Assembly (NCBI GenBank): GCA_027057985.1
Contig: JALUTJ010000011.1
Span: 1-6,863, forward strand
DNA: 6,863 bases
Direction of reading: 5' to 3'
From: Chromatiales bacterium
GTDB lineage: Bacteria; Pseudomonadota; Gammaproteobacteria; UBA6429; Thiohalophilaceae
Shown: piece after piece, positions 6,131 through 6,863 of the stretch
Layout: each line of letters begins with the position of its first letter
Numbering within the stretch: position 1 is the first letter of the stretch
Position numbers and translations under genes: made by a program
Notes under the pieces: generated by a model
The model's database searches: none
What the model saw: only the letters and a program-made list of their open reading frames with translations
What the model was told of the DNA's origin: nothing

Positions 6131-6863
6131 AGAAAATGCAGGATGTTCTCCTTTTCCTGCATGGTATCCTGGTAACCAAGATCGATCAGCGCATTACAGT
6201 AACCTTTTTCAAATAACAGATAACTCATAAAGCTGCTATCGGTTTTCGAATAGGCACCAATACCGCGTAGCAGCATCTTGATCGACCATGGTAGCTCATG
6301 GGCATACTTTGCGGCCATCTTACCAATGTCATCACTGGGTGAGATAACCTGTACTTCAACCTGGCGCAGAGTAACGCCGTGTTTTTCCCGGTCTCGATCC
6401 TTGATCAGGGTAACAGTTTTATTGATACGTTGCAGGCGTTCGATATCGGCATCGAGACTATCAAGAAAAATACTGTTAAGGGTATGGCCCGCGATTTCAC
6501 CCAGGGTTGGCGGCTTTGGATTAGTCACCCGTTCCAGTTTCGGCTCATTCTCACGGTTACCGATTACCAGAACCCGATCAGCGCCAAGGTGTAGTGCCGG
6601 ACTGATAGGCGCGGTCTGCCGAATCGATCCATCACTGAAATACTCCCGGTTGAGTCTGACCGGGGCAAACAGGAAGGGAATGGCGGAGGAGGCCATCAGG
6701 TGATCCACCGTGATACGGGTGGAGAAGCCGATACGCTGTGCACGCTTCCAGTTTTTTAAGGATTCATGACCGTGGTAAAAAGAAACACACTGGTGCGAGG
6801 TATAGCCGGTGGCATTGACGCTGAGCGCATGTAAGGTACCGCGATCAATGGCGCGTTGAAACA
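6121..6863 (-). CDS. Patatin-like phospholipase, C-terminal part (5' end outside window)
   Basis: Patatin-family proteins are Ser/Asp-dyad lipid acyl hydrolases (phospholipase A type). The frame is open from the window edge to the TGA at 6121-6123, giving about 246 residues; a GTG at 6706-6708 is internal, not the start. Visible family blocks are VNATGYTS, a helix ending MASSAIPFLFAPVRL, and YFSDGSIRQTAPISPALHLG. The last carries the catalytic Asp of the D-G-(S/G) motif (codons at 6628-6633), and ADRVLVIG follows it. The nucleophile motif G-x-S-x-G and the oxyanion glycines should lie upstream, beyond base 6863, so activity cannot be judged. The C-terminal half (the DSLDADIERLQRINKTV helix, a VEVQVISPSDD strand and a final helical region) resembles bacterial patatin-like proteins of 350-400 aa. 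No membrane segment is seen in this part. It converges on the 131-aa gene with zero spacing. Confidence 0.9.
   Translation of the reverse strand, partial: FQRAIDRGTLHALSVNATGYTSHQCVSFYHGHESLKNWKRAQRIGFSTRITVDHLMASSAIPFLFAPVRLNREYFSDGSIRQTAPISPALHLGADRVLVIGNRENEPKLERVTNPKPPTLGEIAGHTLNSIFLDSLDADIERLQRINKTVTLIKDRDREKHGVTLRQVEVQVISPSDDIGKMAAKYAHELPWSIKMLLRGIGAYSKTDSSFMSYLLFEKGYCNALIDLGYQDTMQEKENILHFLRD

Overview
The window looks like chromosomal DNA of a moderate-GC gammaproteobacterium. It carries the adjacent pair cmoA-cmoB, which makes the cmo5U34 tRNA wobble modification typical of Gammaproteobacteria, together with MsrA, YjbQ, a stand-alone HDOD protein and a patatin-like phospholipase. I cannot name the genus. 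Proteins resembling the 131-aa conserved hypothetical make me think of the Chromatiales / sulfur-oxidiser side of the class, but that is an impression only.

Layout. Positions 1-1941 (+): the 3' end of cmoA, complete cmoB, and msrA, tightly packed and probably one operon. Positions 1947-3994 (-): two genes 5 nt apart that meet msrA tail to tail. The upstream gene (390 aa) has features of an alpha/beta-hydrolase-like region whose nucleophile-elbow serine appears replaced by glutamate (V-H-E-R-G), plus a glycine/alanine-rich hydrophobic C-terminal segment. The downstream gene (289 aa) is unrecognised. This pair is the least explained part of the window and may be an effector/partner-type module. 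Positions 3995-4148: AT-rich gap with three imperfect 13-bp tandem repeats and a TATAAT. Positions 4149-4559 (-): yjbQ. Positions 4560-4810: divergent regulatory region with two near-identical palindromic sites. Positions 4811-5686 (+): HDOD protein. Positions 5725-6120 (+): conserved hypothetical with a good promoter placed so that its mRNA may be leaderless. Positions 6121-6863 (-): C-terminal part of a patatin-like phospholipase, running out of the window; its stop codon abuts the preceding gene's stop inside a perfect inverted repeat.

How the genes work together. CmoA makes carboxy-S-adenosylmethionine and CmoB uses it on tRNA U34. MsrA repairs oxidised methionine and is probably only co-transcribed. 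The HDOD protein is likely a scaffold or signalling factor. No functional link among the remaining genes can be shown from the sequence. There are no tRNA or rRNA genes, CRISPR arrays, insertion sequences or integrases.
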